Shown: one piece after another, positions 24,001 to 38,455 of the stretch
How the letters are laid out: each line of letters starts with the position of its first letter
How positions within the stretch are numbered: position 1 is the stretch's first letter
Assembly: GCA_013398175.1 (NCBI GenBank)
Contig: VZRZ01006498.1
Span: 571,081 to 635,080 of the forward strand
From: Climacteris rufus
Lineage: Eukaryota; Chordata; Aves; Passeriformes; Climacteridae
Reading direction: 5' to 3'
DNA length: 64,000 nt
Made by a program: the position numbers and the translations under genes
Notes under the pieces: generated by a model
Told to the model about the DNA's origin: nothing
What the model saw: only the letters and a program-made list of their open reading frames with translations
Database searches by the model: none

Positions 24001-27000
24001 CCAGTGGAAAACAACTTTCAGTTCCAGTTTTCCAGCACCATGGCCAACAGCGAAATAGGATGAACTGAGGAAACACCTCAGAAGAGGCACTCATGTGTAG
24101 GAAATCCAAACTTGCCTGTTTTTACCCTAGCATTCTAAGGTAGCCACAAACATAAATACTGATTTGTGGTATTCAAAGCTACTACTCAATTTGCCTTGTG
24201 GCTAATGTCAATCCCTCTCCCTTTCATCCAGTGAATATGAGGGTAGGTTCATGGCATATAATGGCTTCAATAAGAAGAAAGGAAAAATATAGCTACAACA
24301 AAGATATTTTATTAATGTAAAATTTTGTTATAATGTCAAATTGCTCTTATTGACTGAATTTTTTATCAATTGTATTTTGCCTTTCTATTAAAAAAAAAAG
24401 GTAAAAGCTTTTGGCTTTTTTGGTTTTTTTTCTTGTACAGGTGCATTCATGCTGGATCATGCTTTATAATCCATACTGACTGGAGCAAAAATATGTGGTA
24501 TAGTTGAGACCTAAGTAAGACTCAGTCATTTACTCTTTATCCTGAGGGTTGAAGCACTGATCTGTGACATGAGATGCCCCAGAACTGTGACTGTATGCAA
24601 GGTATCTGGAATGGAAAATGAGAGTCTGAAATGAGCAGCTGTGAAACATTCACTTAATTCTCCTATATTTCATGTGAAATGAAATTTCCCAATCTGTTGT
24701 CTGGGGTCTCTTGCTGTAAATTTCCTGACCATCAAAAATTTCCTGACAAAATTTTTTTATAAGCATCATTACATTCTCCCAATATTTTCACTTTCAATAA
24801 GCTTTTGTTTACACGGGGCATTCATAAAAATCTATCGGTATAAATAAGAACTGTTGCACACTGATTTTCCTCACATAAAAATCAGAGGTCATTTGACATT
24901 GGATTTGAGCTCACACTTATATTTGAAATGTTTTATTGAAGTTGATGTAATTATTTTGTTTGATTTTTAAAATCCAAATGAACCCCAGAAACATTATCTG
25001 TTTTGCATTAAATTAAATAATAAAATAAAATTACTAGGCCTCTATTAAGTTGATGGATATGTCTTTCAGATATGGAGATTAATTAATTCAGGACTACCTT
25101 AAGTCCTTTTTTCATCTGTGTCATTGAAATATTGAATTTCACATTCTGATATAAGCAGTACTTTATATAAATCTCCACAGAGAAATGGTAGGATTTAGCT
25201 CATGAATGAAGACACTTAAATTAGGTGCCTACATGTAGGTGCTTGTTAATGTCCATGGTGTCTAAATACCCATCAAACACAGACAGCAAAGTTTATGCAT
25301 GTACTCACATCAACTTACAGCAGACGTACGTTTTGTCAACGATTGCACCACCATTAGATATGATGGTTTAGACAAATGCTTTTTATGTTGACACCTACTA
25401 GAAGATTCATTTGTTTAAAAACAGGTATATAGTACCATCAGAGACAATCTGGAGCATCCCTCTTGTATACTAGCCCTGTTCCAGAAAGGTGCAGCTCCCT
25501 CATAGGTCCAAACATGCTGGCAGCAAGATACCTATTTTCAGGCAAATACATGAAATCTTATATGCAGACATCATGACTTGAGCATTTTAATCGGTGAGGT
25601 GATATTCACCTTTAGTTAGGCTAAATTTCTACTCCTTGAGTTACTTTCCATATGCTGTTTTCCTACAACTTTCTTTCCTGAAAGATTTCTCTACTTTTAC
25701 AGGGTGGTGAAGTGCTGAAGGCTAACCTAAAACATATGAAGTATATACTTGCTAATAATTTTATCAGCTAGATCAGTGGTGAAATCAGGTTCTTGTTCTC
25801 AGCCTGAAAATGTGGGAGTGTACATATAAAAAAGCACTAACCTTCTGGGGTGCATCAGACTTGCACATTTGTTTCCCTTACGTTTTCTTCACCTCTGCAA
25901 TTATACCTGGGAACAGAGAAATACTATACCCTTCTGCATCTCAAATTGTCTTGGTTTTTTTCACATTGACATAAGTCCTCTGAGTCATTTGAGATAAGCC
26001 CATGACATAAGCACAACTAACTACATGGGACTACATCCAGTTCCTTTCAAAGAGTTATAATAGCAAGAAAACACAGTGTACTTCCTTGGAAGGGTCACTT
26101 TCAGGCATATTTTGCTGCACAATGTTGTGTTTAGGCTGTTGTAAGTGTGAGGTTTTGCAAAATTGTTTTCTATTTTTCTTGATTTCTTACATATTAATAT
26201 GGCTTATAATGGTTTGGGAGTTTAATAGGAGATCTTATGGTTTTAACATTTTTGCTGTAATATCACCAACATTTATTTCTACTGCCTGAAACAAAATACA
26301 GAGTTCTTTGGGTCTGAAATTCCCAGTGGCTGTGTATGGTGTTATACTTCAAAATTCCACTTAGAGGACAGACAACACAGGAAATTAGAGTCCTCTTACT
26401 AGTCCCTAAGTATCTCTTAAGTATTTGTTTCTTAATCTGAACAGTATATTCGCTTTCTTCTTTTTTCTTATTACTTTTAAATGGGGGGCTGTTTTACAAA
26501 ATGCCAAGGTCAGTATTACAATAATAATAATAAATGAGTTTTACTGCTTCTAACACCATTTACTTCCTCCTGTACTGCAGAGAATATGACATTATACAAA
26601 AAGAAAAAAAAATTCATTCAAACAGGCATTTTCTGCCTTACTGCTTGACTTTCTGTGAATAAGTAACCTTTTACATTGTGAAAAATTTTGTGGCAAATTA
26701 TCTCTCTAAATAGAGTTTATACATGCTACATGACATGCTACAAAAGTAAAAGTGAATAAGAGGCAGAGAGAGACTGCAACCTTTTTTGTAAAGGTTTATC
26801 AGTAGAGGGAAAAGAATTATATATTTGTTATTGCAGTTCATTATCACTGCTGTATTACCAGTGGAGAATGTTGTTATGCATTAAATATTAAAATCTGAAG
26901 ATTGTATTTCTATTAATTTAAGATACTGTTGAATTTCTTTCTAAGTGTTAATCTTGCCTTCTGAATCCAGAACATATTATCATGTTGCTTGAAAGATCAG

Positions 27001-27954
27001 CAGGCAGAATATTATCTGCAGGGCTGAGTCTCCCATGCTTAGGGACAGGGCTATTGCAGCACACATACTTTCAAATCACAGAGTACCAGGCTAACATATA
27101 ACGCACTTGTGGGACACTACCACAAGGTAATATTGACAACAAATGCCTAGCATGATTATAAAGAAAACTAGAATTTCACAATTTGAATGAAACTGAACCT
27201 CCAGCTGTGATAGGGTTTTGAAAGCAGCTCTCCTTGTGTGCAGCCTGGCCCTTCAAAGTCCCTTGACCCCCACATTAGCAGAATTTCTTAAACTGCGGTA
27301 AAACACTAAAGAAAAGTAAGGGAGATGTACAGTCAGACTACAGTTATACAAGCACCCACAGATGAAATCAGATGCATAATAGCATGTAAGCAGCAACTGA
27401 CATGGGTTGAATATCAGTGGGAATTAAAAATATAATATAATCAGATATTTTTAGCATTTAGCTATTGGTCTCACTTTTGTCTAAGTACTTTCAAAAATTA
27501 AGTCCTTGAATACCTGTAGTCTAAACTGCATTTGAAAGGGAATGTGACAGTCAGATCCAGAGGAAGGCTCACAATATGTGTGACTGAATATAGGGATCTG
27601 TACTCAGAGCAGTCATCAAAACTTGAGTGCTGCTTCTCAGTTATGCAAGAACTCATGTAATTAGATCTAGTTTCAACAAGAAAACCACCAAAAATGCCTA
27701 CAGCCCTCACATACCCCACATAAATGTAGCCAAAAAGCACACTTCCCCTGATTCCCAGAATCTCCATCAAAAGGAAATTGTGAGTTTTAAAAGACAGTGG
27801 AATGAAATTCCTCAACAATAAAACCCCCAGCAATACCAATATGGGCATAATAATTATTTTTCCCAAGCACATATGGCCAGTGCCCTTAGATAGGATGAGG
27901 TAAGTATGAATCCCCTGCCAGTACTGGGCCAATATCTAGGGCACCTTTCCTATG
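18011..27954. other. AT-rich single-copy DNA without a recognised gene
   Basis: Frames are at most about 110 codons. The 110-codon frame at 18980-19312 runs through a microsatellite and has no family features. Apart from the pentanucleotide repeat at 19189, a T/A homopolymer pair near 23217-23240 and an AAT run at about 26519, nothing is supported. A tRNA or small RNA fold was not recognised by eye. Confidence 0.5.
19189..19227. repeat. (TCTCC)n pentanucleotide microsatellite
   Basis: Seven or more perfect TCTCC units, then TCTTTC. The strand asymmetry (pure pyrimidine) could allow non-B structure. It lies inside a 110-codon chance frame. Confidence 0.97.
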
Positions 27955-28053
27955 AAAGTTTGGATCAGATGATTTCTCAACGTCCTTCCAACTTGAGCTG
28001 TGCTATGCTACGCTATTTCATTTAATTCTTTTTTATTCTATTCTGTGATTCTA
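27955..28053 (+). mobile_element. Probable CR1-like 3' terminus
   Basis: Seen: GGATCAGATGATTTCTCAAC, then GTCCTTCCAACTTGAGCTGT, followed by decayed octamer-like words and finally CTATTCTGTGATTCT. Known: CR1 ends read GGACxxGATGATCTC, GTCCCTTCCAACC and ATTCTGTG repeats, so the match is clear in order but diverged. The 5' extent is uncertain and could reach upstream to about 27830. Confidence 0.6.
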
Positions 28054-31000
28054 GTTCATTATTTTTTGTCAAAAGTTATTAATAAAATGCAATAGCTGTA
28101 CTCCCTCTCAGCTCCACTTCCTGAAATCAGAGAGTGCCTACCAAAAATTCTGAATGAGGCTTAGGAGAGAAATGGATCGTAAGACACATTCTTCTGTCTT
28201 TGTGTCTGTCCCAGTGAGAAACCCCACAGAACAGGGAGCATTTTTCTTGGATGATTTTTCTCATGCCTTTCTTCGAGGCACCTAACCAGGGGAAGCTGTG
28301 AGACCTGCAACTCTCCATCATTAACATCCAGTGTCCTACACTGGCTAGAATCTGCTGCTCGTAATGACCTCTTTGGCTGTATTCAGCTCTGTGTTTAACT
28401 CTTCCCAAACACTGCCTAGGAAACCTTTACTCAGCACATTACACTTTTGTGCAGCAGACCTCACCTCAGTCACTTAGTCCATGTGTGCATGGCAAGCTGT
28501 GGACCTCCAACACTTGGCAGAATTGCAAATGTTCTGCTCCAGACATGATGGGCTGTGCACTGGCCCAGTGCATGTAGCCCAATGTGCAGCTTTCTTTGAC
28601 ATATCTCTGTACCAGAGGATGCCTGTACACAACCAAGCCTCACAGGAACCCTGAGCTGTTCTCACAATGCATACTTAGATCCAGGCTTAGGGATTTAGAA
28701 AACATTGGCCATCAGGATCCATTTCATGTCCTTACTTTTACTACGACTAATTGCCTCCAAGTATAAGCCAAAGCTATTACTTATTCTTGGATAACAATGT
28801 CTGATATCTTATGCTAAGTCTCTTAGCAAAATATTTCTGAAAGTTATGGCAGCAGGCCCTGGAGCCTGAGGAATTGAAACTATAAAAAAAAATAATAAAA
28901 AATGTCACTACTGCTGTTTCTAAAATATAAGTACTGAACCCTAAGTATACTAAACCTTAGAAAGTTATTTCAGGTATTATTCCTTTTTTATTTTACAGCA
29001 TCAGTTAAATGGCAAGAAACTTATTTCCAGAAAAGATGGTGTTTTCCTTCCTGCAGAGTGCACTTCAATATCCAAGAAATCTCAAATAACTTCAAGTTTT
29101 GAATTCTTATTCATTGAATCATATTTTTCAACCATATCCCTAGTGAGAGATCAGATTATTTTGGTGGGTATAGTATGCTGTGATGCTGGGAACCTAATTA
29201 TAGAAGGACAGGTACAATCCCTCTCTGGGCCTGAATTTTAATAAATAATTTAGATAAAGACATATTCATTTCAATGATATATGTTTCCCCTTCTCTACCT
29301 TAAACTCCAGAACTGAACTATTAAATAAATCATTTTATTGAAATACTGAATGTGTCCTACATAAAGCTAAAAATATTAATTGCTACCAAACTAAGTCAAG
29401 TATTTTGTAAAGTCTTCTTTCCTTATAAACAGATTTCCAATAAATTTAATAGACTACTTCATTTTCATCACAAGATCACACTAGAGGAGAAAAAGGGTGA
29501 CAAAATAAAAGTTACCTTTATTGTGTTTTTAGCTAGCTGTAAAATTATAATATTACCTCTCTATTAATACCCAGGGCAGTAAACATCTTCCAATAGTGTT
29601 CTAAGTAAGAGTAAATATTTTATACAAAAGCCACTACCAAGAAAGTGTAAAAGAATATAAATTATAATGTAATTATGCAAAAAAATTTGTGATATATAAA
29701 ATGTGTTTGTGTAATTTTTCAGCTGAATTCTGAACACATTTATTCATGTGTCTAACTTCTAAAAAGCTACTAGAGTAGTCTTGAAAATTAAGCACAAAAC
29801 CAGTCATACTGATCAGTAAAATATGTTCAAAGTCCAGTACATGAAGACAGTTTTGTGCATAAAACTCTTGCAGAATATAAAAATGTTTTTGTAGGTTTGG
29901 AATCAAACTTTCTTACAGATTCATAGCTCTGTGAATATAGTGTCATTTAGTGTAACTCTATAAAAATTCACAGGAACTATTTATTGTCTTTCAGGTAAGT
30001 ATTGCTTACTTTGATGTTTTATTCCAGTTAATTTTATTAATTAGATTCTGTTGAAGTAAATGGTGTTCATTGCTGTTTTATGTTTAACTTGTATTATTAT
30101 GGATCATCATTATTTCTATGAAAATTGTCAATAAATAAATACCAGTTGATTGGTCGACACTCCGATTTTTAAAATACTATAAAAATGTCATAATGGAAAA
30201 GTTGTATTGCCTAACTGTGCTAAATTTCTTTACAGGAAAATAATAATAATGTTAAGTAGATATAAGAAGTCACTTCAATGGTATTCAACCATTGCAAATG
30301 AGTCTGTGCTATTAATTAAAACTTAATGGCCTGAATCTATCTGTTATTGACAAAATGTGGTTTATAATTGCACAGGAATTTAAGTAGCATGGCTAAAATA
30401 ATGCTAAAAGAGCAAAACCTAAAGAGTTTGCTTACTCACAGAATGAATTAAGATTTCATAACCAAGCTTGTTCTCTTAATTAATAATAAACTTGGTAAGT
30501 TTTCTCTTTGCTTCACAAAGTTGATCACTTTAGATATTTTTGCAAATCAAGCCCACACAAATATTCAATGAAGTTTAGATCTATGCATTGCAACTACAAT
30601 GGAAAGTGCTTTATAAGTCATTGATTAAATGGTCACCAGGTCATAAATTTCATCTTGATTAGCTTTTTAATCTAACATATGAAGTCTTGCAGGTCTAATC
30701 TTAATGTTCAGAACATAATTCTGTTACATATTAATTATATTGTTTCTATTAGAGGAAACCAGGAGACACTGCCCTTGAAAACAGCTATTTGCCACTACTA
30801 TAGGAATAGCATAATGCTTAAGTCAAGCCTTCTTTTCTGAGACAAAGTTGTTCCCATTGGGTCCTGCCTTTCCACTCCACAACACTTTCAGGATCTGTCC
30901 CTACGATGTGTGAGGAGCCAAATTCAGAAGGTGCTCAGGCCTCCCACCTGTGGCCTTCAATACATCTCAGTTCTGCAACAAAGTGTTGTTTCTTCCAGAT

Positions 31001-33948
31001 GCTCCTGTTTCACAGCAAAGACAGGGGAAGTGATGCCAAGGCTTTCTCACAGGAGGACAGGGCTGGTCAGGGGTGAAGGTTCCCAGTGAGGCTCTGCCAG
31101 CTCCATCGTCTGAGGTTTCCAAGCCCCAACATGGAACAGTCCTGAGCAGCCTGAGCTGAGCTCTCAGCTCTGAAAACCAGTTTGGATTCAGTGATTTACT
31201 GAGCTCTTTCCTTGGTCTCTAGAAGTAGAGAGCAAATGGGTGTAAATAGGTTCCATTTTCTCCATTGTTTAGGGTTTTTGTTTGTTTGTTGCAATTGTTT
31301 GTTTCTAAAAGTATACATCATAATGCTCCCAAAACTTTCCCATATTTTTTCTTTTATTTGTCCTTCAGTTTCAAATGAATAAGTGCAAATGAAAAAATTT
31401 TATCTTATTTACTAGAAAAATCCAAACCAGTGAAGAAATTGAAAAATTTCACCGAGAAATACATTATAATTATGAGAAAAAAAATTGTGAGTTTTGAGGG
31501 GTTTTGCTGCTGTAAGGTAGGAAAATAGAGATACTGAATATCTAGATTTTATTCTGGTTTTGTACGTACTTAAATTAATAATATCTGATTTTAGTTTTAA
31601 AAACTCTAAAATGGGGTTTAGTCACAAATGTAACTATCAAGATCAAATTTGTTATAAACATTAATTTTAAATTGTATATATTAATGGAGGTAGATAGATA
31701 GATAGATAGATATGATGCTGATTATAAGAAAAAGACAAATACAATCACCTTTTAAAACCTAGGTTTCAGGAAAGACGTTTACTAGAGCTAGGAGCAACAT
31801 GTTGATTAACTTTTAGTAAGACTGTCAGTACTAATGAAATAAATACTGCTAAATTGATTCCAAAGATTTCACAATTTTAAACCAAGTTTTCCCGTGCAAA
31901 TTGCAATCCTGGCGTCAGTACTTGACGTACCTCAGGCCTGCACCTCAAGCTGAACATGGTACATTTTCTTCCTGTTACAGACTTTTTGTTCAGAGTTAAT
32001 TTATGGTGTTTTGTTTGCTATTTATTTTCTGGTCTTCTAGAAAATAATCACTTGAAACTTTGTACCACCAACCGAATTTTATATTTTTTTTCCCATTGGC
32101 TTCAATAGTGGAATTAAGAAGATGGTAAAAAACACACTCAGATTAAAACTGTTCCTTCATCTTTATTAGAAGCACAAAATTCTGTTATTGTTCATTGCTC
32201 TAAGAAGTCAATAGACAATTCTATTAAGTATTTGTGCTTTATGTCAACATAATATAAACTATTGTAGAATAACTTTGAGAGGAGACAATGCATATCTATG
32301 GGAATGTGAGAAAAATATTATTAACATGTTAATAACTAAGCACCCTCACTAAAATTATATACAGTGGGAGTAAAAACAAAATCTACTGTAAATATCAAAT
32401 GATTTTATTTCTAATGTCAGCATTTCTCAGTTACACAATTGGAAGTTATTCCTTCAAGACATTCAAAAATGCAAAAGTATGTCTACAATAGCACCACTGC
32501 ATACCTGTCAGTTTTAAACCTGTAATATTTTTGTTATAGCCCATACATTACAAGTAATTCCTTGTTAAGTAAATATAAAATTAAAAATAATGTTTTCCAC
32601 TGTGTAATCTAGTCACATTTAACCTTGAAAACTTACTCAGCTTCTTATTAAAGCTTATAAAAATACTGATGCCAAGTTTCAGGCTCCTTTCCTTAAAAAA
32701 AATCAGAATTTTGAGTATGGAGGGATGGTGGAGAATTCCTAATACTTTAGGAGTATTAAACATTTCCAAGTCATTAAATGAAAGCAATGAATCAATACAT
32801 GTTCTGGCATTGCTCATTAATATATTACTGAAGATTTATCCTATGTTGTATGACCTAGAATAGAAATATCCTTCATAAATAATTACTTGAAAGACATATG
32901 ATACTGGATTGCTAATCTGCAAGTAACAGCTATACTCAGCAAAGTATTTTTTAATTAGGTCAGAAATGAAAACTGAACCCGCTGACCAAAGTGACCTATT
33001 TTTCCATGTAACCACTATGGAGTTACTTTCTTTTTTTGGCATGTAGTCTCAATTAATTGTTTTAATGACACAGTTAATTTTGCTTCTATCTGCATGCATA
33101 TTCATGTGCTGAAAAATTGAGATGCTGGAACAGAAGAGAGGCTACCTAATCTCTCTGAAGGTCTGGAAATTTGAAAGCATTCCTACAGCAGGAAGCTGCA
33201 GGCACTTTTAGCACAGTGCAAGGGTCATCCTTGGGTCTTTTTAAAAAATGTTCAGCATTTATTAAGTCTTTTAAATTAAAAATCCAGACTGCTGACAGGA
33301 AACTCAAAATGTGCAAAACTCTAGGTAAGGTGTTCAGCTTAGTGATGCTAATTTTCTCGCTCCCAGAGGCTCAGAGGAAGAAATTACTACTGATTGGCAT
33401 TATCTACTAGCTTTGGAAGGTGGGTTCCAAACACCTTTACACTGTTTTAAAAGATTTTTTTTTGTTATTTTTATACCAGGCATTTAATTGAACTTGACTA
33501 CTTATGAAAATCCCATTGGGAGAAATCTCTGCTACAAAAAGAAACATTTCAAGTAGTTTTGACATTTCCCAGTTAATTCTGTAGTTCAAATGTGAGAGAA
33601 AATTTGGCATTAACACCAGGAAGAAGTGAAGTCAGAGCTCATTGTAACCAAGAAACAGCCAAAGCTCTTCCATAAAGATGCGGGATGCTTTTAAATAAGT
33701 TTAAACTAGGGCTGTGGAACAGGTGAAGAACTAATCTTGGGGCACCTGTTATCATCAGTCACCCGTTATCATTCACTGTGCTAAAACTCTGCTCTATGTC
33801 CCAGAAAGGTGGCAGGGCTCAGGGATACCACTGCTCCAGGAATTCATAGTAGGCTTCAGAAAATTCAGCTGGGGTTTACAATCATTCAGTGTTTGGATGA
33901 TTATACATGCTTATTTCCACATCACCAAGGGAAGGAAAATTACTTTCT
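28054..33948. other. Mostly AT-rich unique DNA, no gene recognised
   Basis: The stretch 28080-28780 and the stretch 30760-31200 are more GC-rich than their surroundings. They hold short chance frames on both strands, and neither has a clear splice-bounded frame. 30760-31200 might be a decayed repeat or an old exon-bearing segment; I see nothing decisive. A GATA microsatellite sits at 31691. Confidence 0.45.
31691..31713. repeat. (GATA)n microsatellite
   Basis: About five GATA units in a row. A short tetranucleotide repeat. Confidence 0.95.
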
Positions 33949-34092
33949 GCACTTATCAGTTTAAGATTGTACAGAATGCATGAGATGGGGAAGAATTAAT
34001 GAAATTTCAAAGTCATAGGTGCACTTATCAGTTTAAGATTGTACAGAATGCATGAGATGGAGAAGAATTAATGAAATTTCAAAGTCAGAGGT
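33949..34092. repeat. Tandem duplication, two copies of 72 bp
   Basis: The unit starting GCACTTATCAGTTTAAGATT at 33949 is repeated directly at 34021. By eye the copies differ at only two positions (GATGGGG versus GATGGAG, and GTCATAGG versus GTCAGAGG). The near identity points to a recent duplication. It does not overlap a known repeat family. Confidence 0.95.
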
Positions 34093-36240
34093 GCCCTGTA
34101 TAATGCAATCAAACTGTTGTGTAATGTCAGATGTTGTACTGAAATAATTCTGCTTTGTCACCACCTTTACCATAATTCCTGCCAAATAAAACCAATAAAC
34201 CAGTAAAATATTATTAAAATTTATTATCCAAATCTTAAGCAGAAATGTCAACTATAGAAAGTAAAAAAGGATTGAAATTTGCTAGGAACCAAATGAGTTA
34301 TCCATTTATGACTTTTTTATGCACACAACATCTCTGCTAGTGGGTACATATAAATTTGAAGAGTTCAATGCCCGAAACATCAAATGTTTCTTTCTGGCTT
34401 GCTAAAAAGGACATTTCATTCACTCTCAACTCTGTAAAAGAAAGGATGTTATTATTATTCCTGGAGTCTCCTTTTTCTTTCACATCTAACTCCAATTTTT
34501 GATTTCCATACTGTCTCCCTTAGAAAATGAATGGTGACTTCCAAGAAGCACAAAGCATTCTTTACATGCAGCAATTTTCATGTTACTTTTTGAGAAAAAT
34601 TTAGGGAAATCAGAGAGAGAACATATTTTTATCCCCAACTTTGTTGCTAAATCTTTAGAAAAATCCCTCTCTAGCTGATTTTTCCTACAGCAATGGCAGT
34701 ATCTCTTGAATATTTATTTCAAAACAATCAGGTTCCACTCATCCAAACTAATTTTCTCATTTTATGCACAATTCTTACAAATTGAATACAAAGTATTGGA
34801 TAAAAATTATCCAATTACTTTGAGAAATATAGTTTTGAGACATATAATTGTCCAAGTAATGACAAACAATTTATGTTAGTTAATTATCCTTCTGTTCCTC
34901 CTGATTATTCCTGTCCATTTCCCAGCTCATTCCTTCTCCCTTCCTACATGATCCATTGTGTTTTTCCTTCTTAGCCTGACAGACAGCAGAAAAGGAGTCC
35001 TAAGGCAGCACAAAGAATTTGTTGTTGAGCTAGACAGGGTGAGTTGTTTTCAGAAATTCTACCTACGTGTCTAAGAGTCATAGGAAAACAGCATCTGACA
35101 TCATCACGCAATGCCTTCATGAATTACAGATCATTTCATGAAAGATGGCATGATACTTCCATCCAAAAATATGCTATAGAATATTTATTAAGTTCTATGA
35201 TTCATGAAGCTTTAGGAACTGATAGTTCTCTTTTTCCAGAGAAATAACATGGGAGGACCTCATTTAAGATTGACTAGGTTTTCCTATTCATTTTGTCATT
35301 TCTTTATCACTTCCACAAATCACCCTTCACCTCAACAGCAGCTTTGGAAATTCTTTATCTAATATTCTGTTAAATGCATCTCACTGTGGCAAAACAGATT
35401 TTTTTTTCTCTTGCAGTGTATGAGATGGTTTCTTTTTTTGTGAATGTGAAGCATACATCTCTTAAGGCTCACAAGCAATAGGAAGGTTTTGGGACCAGAG
35501 GCCTGTGAACTCTTTCAGTATAAATACCATTTAGATCAGTCATTGTGCATTAACAACCCCAGGAAAAGCTTCAGAGTTTTCCTTAGTTCTACACCTTCCA
35601 TATTAAAGTCTTGTGATGTGCCTTTATGATGGGTCAAATGAGATTAAATTTATCAATATGCCCAGGAGCCTGTTGTCTTTTGGCAGGTGTGACCTGAGCT
35701 TCATCTTCTCATGGAGAAAAAAAATCTGTGTTACTGATCAGTGGATGCAAGAGGATTTCAAAGGTTGTTTGGAGAGTGGTCACTGCAGACTTAGTTGAAG
35801 AGAGACCTGTAGTGCTCTCTTTGAGGTGAGTCAACACCTGACATTTGTCCTATGTGATCAGCTCTACAGGGGAAAGATGTGCAATTCACCTGTACTTACA
35901 GTCACATTGACACCAAATATTTTACAAAATAAAATATAAATAATAAATTTATAGTATTTCTGAGCTATTCAAGAGTTCAATGAACACTCTTGTCTCTCTC
36001 CAGGTATTTCTGCAGCCATTCCATATCCATATCCTTTGCAAAACACGCATCTTGCATGATAAAAGAGCAAAATCAAATGAGTTAAACATTGCAAAAAAAA
36101 GAATTTGGAAGCTACTACTATTCAAAAATTCTGCGCTTCCTTTAAAGGTTAAAAATCTCAGTTACTAATGTGATAAATGGGAATTAGTTCTGATCTGACT
36201 CCAGTTTGAAGGTATTTAACATGACTTCATGTTATTTTAG

Positions 36241-36258
36241 CATATGCCTAGGCATATG
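36241..36258. repeat. Perfect 18-bp palindrome
   Basis: CATATGCCTAGGCATATG reads the same on both strands. It could be a dimeric protein site or chance. Confidence 0.9.
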
Positions 36259-37640
36259 AGATATATTAAATTCACACATATATGTCCTTCATATTAATTT
36301 ACTTCTTAAAAAATAATGCCAGTATCACTTTTATTTTCAGGGTTTTATACAGTTGTGCTAGTGAGGTAGGAAAAATATACTATTTTTGCATGCATATTAA
36401 ACCTAAGAATGACACAAGTTGATGTCAAGAAGACAGAATGCAACTATTTAAAGATGCTTTTAGGAAGTAGTGTTGTCACTTTTGCATTTTTCACTGTCAC
36501 AGCCACAACAATTCTACTGTTTAACAAGCTATCAGAAGGGTTATTTTACTATAAACTCATATAACCTTAATTTTGTTAATGTGTATATAATATGTACACT
36601 GATTTTGCTAAAAATGGTTATTTCTTTGACTTTTGGCAAGGACTCTGATTTCTGCAATTGATTGCATTGCATGACGATCATTTTATCATCATATAGCAAA
36701 TGATTTTCAATGAGATACCTGCCACAGCAGCCAACAGGCAGCATTACAATCCCTGCTAAAACTACAATGGCTTAACTTACGTGGAGAAGATGTTTTTGCA
36801 AAATAAGTTTTCCACCAAAGTGCAATGGAGCACTCAGGCACATATTCCAATGCGTGTTTGTTGATGCCTTCCCGAAAAAGACTTAAGACTGATTCAGCTA
36901 AAAGTAATCTAACACACAAGATCTCTGCATGCTCGTCCCAAAGATTTCCTGTGCAGAAACACAGTGTCTGGGGGAGCATTTCCCACAGCATCACAAACAT
37001 TATGCTTTCCACCACACAGCTCTTCCTCCTCTTCTTACCAATAGAAATGGACTAGCAAGTGCAGATAAACAACCAACAACAATCATATTCAATTGTGGAT
37101 GGCTCAGGTCTCTGACAACAGAGTTCAAAACTTGTTAGTACAATGTGTTGTCAGTGCTTCAGTAATTTTAATGTCTGTGATGAAATCAGTGAAATGTTCT
37201 TAATCTGGGTAGTATTATATTTACATAGACAGCTGAATGTAATTCTTCTTGGTAGTATCATAGTAGTATAGTAACAGAGATACAGATTCATTTATCACTA
37301 AGTTTATCTGCTACTACCTTATAAAGTAATATTAAAAAAAAATCTGTGGCAGAAAACAAAGCATAATGCTATACTTGATCAATGACATTTATCAAAACTC
37401 ATTAAGAAACAAGGTAGGCATATAATTGTATTTTCACACACAGATCTTCCGATGTGAGCAAGAAAAAGGCTCACTGTAGAAACCAGTTGCTGAAAACTAG
37501 TTGGAAGTCTTTAATCCCCACCACCACAAAGCAGACCTGAGTTTCTAGTCCTGAGGAAGAATGTGACAAAGGCAGAGGAAAAGACCTTTTGCCCTATAAA
37601 GATCCAGCGGTGAATGGAGATGAGGGGTAGAAAAAAGCAT

Positions 37641-37662
37641 GTGGTGGTGGTGGTTGTGGTGG
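37641..37662. repeat. (GGT)n-rich trinucleotide tract
   Basis: Short run of GTG/GTGG units, the minus strand giving ACC repeats. In the minus frame at 37511-37822 this produces a run of Thr codons, a simple-sequence effect and not evidence of a gene. Confidence 0.85.
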
Positions 37663-38276
37663 AGTGAAAGACTGGATGAACATGAATACATGCCTGGAGT
37701 GGTAATTCAGGTTGCCTGAGTAACCTTAATTCAGGTGTTACATAATTTCTAGGTTCTTCAGTTGTAGCCTTAACATTCTTTTGGCACAGTTCAGAGGCAG
37801 TGAAATAATAAGATTCTACCAAAAAAATTAATCATATAGCACCGCTGAAAGAAGATGACCGCTTTGTGTACTCAGCAAGGACAGTCATGCTAAATCAGTG
37901 CTAACACTGGCAACACTGTTAGTCTCCAGCTGGTCCTATCCTTCAGGGAATGAAGGCATATTTAAATTTCTCTGCTATTTCATAAACAAGGGAAAGTAGA
38001 TATATGTGAATGATGTAATTAATTTTGATATCTTAGGGGAAAAAGAGTATTCTGTGATTTTTAAACATTCTGCACCAAGTTCCCTGTCAGTCTTTCCTTT
38101 AGCCTGACCTCCTACGTAGTTCCTCTCCCACTGTAGCTCCTAAGCTCGTGTTCCTTCTGCTGATTTCTGTCTGCCTTTTCCTACCCACATCTTTACTTCT
38201 CTTATCCCATACAAGCCCGTATTCCTCCCCCTAATATAACTGCCACTATTTCTCCCTTGCTGCTATTCAATCTCTT

Positions 38277-38327
38277 GAATATTTATTTCATTTGAATATT
38301 TATTTTGTTTGAATATTTATTTTGTTT
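38277..38327. repeat. Minisatellite, three copies of 17 bp
   Basis: GAATATTTATTTCATTT is followed by two identical copies of GAATATTTATTTTGTTT. The first differs at two bases. A local tandem array. Confidence 0.95.
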
Positions 38328-38455
38328 CTATCTATATTTCCCCTCAATAATTTTCTTTACTACAGTTCCTCTTGCTCCTGTCCTGTTCAGCCTTTCTCCC
38401 CTTTCTCCCCTTCATCCATCCTACATGGCAGGAGGATGAAACACAGGGGCGATGA

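Noticed and set aside
27498..27932. 144-codon minus-strand open frame, the longest non-repeat frame of its region
   Set aside because: It has no recognisable domain, composition is ordinary, there is no clear promoter or splice context, and it runs up to a CR1-like tail on the other strand. Most likely chance.
36707..37138. Overlapping frames on both strands of up to 102 codons
   Set aside because: No domain, no splice signals that fit, and inconsistent strands.
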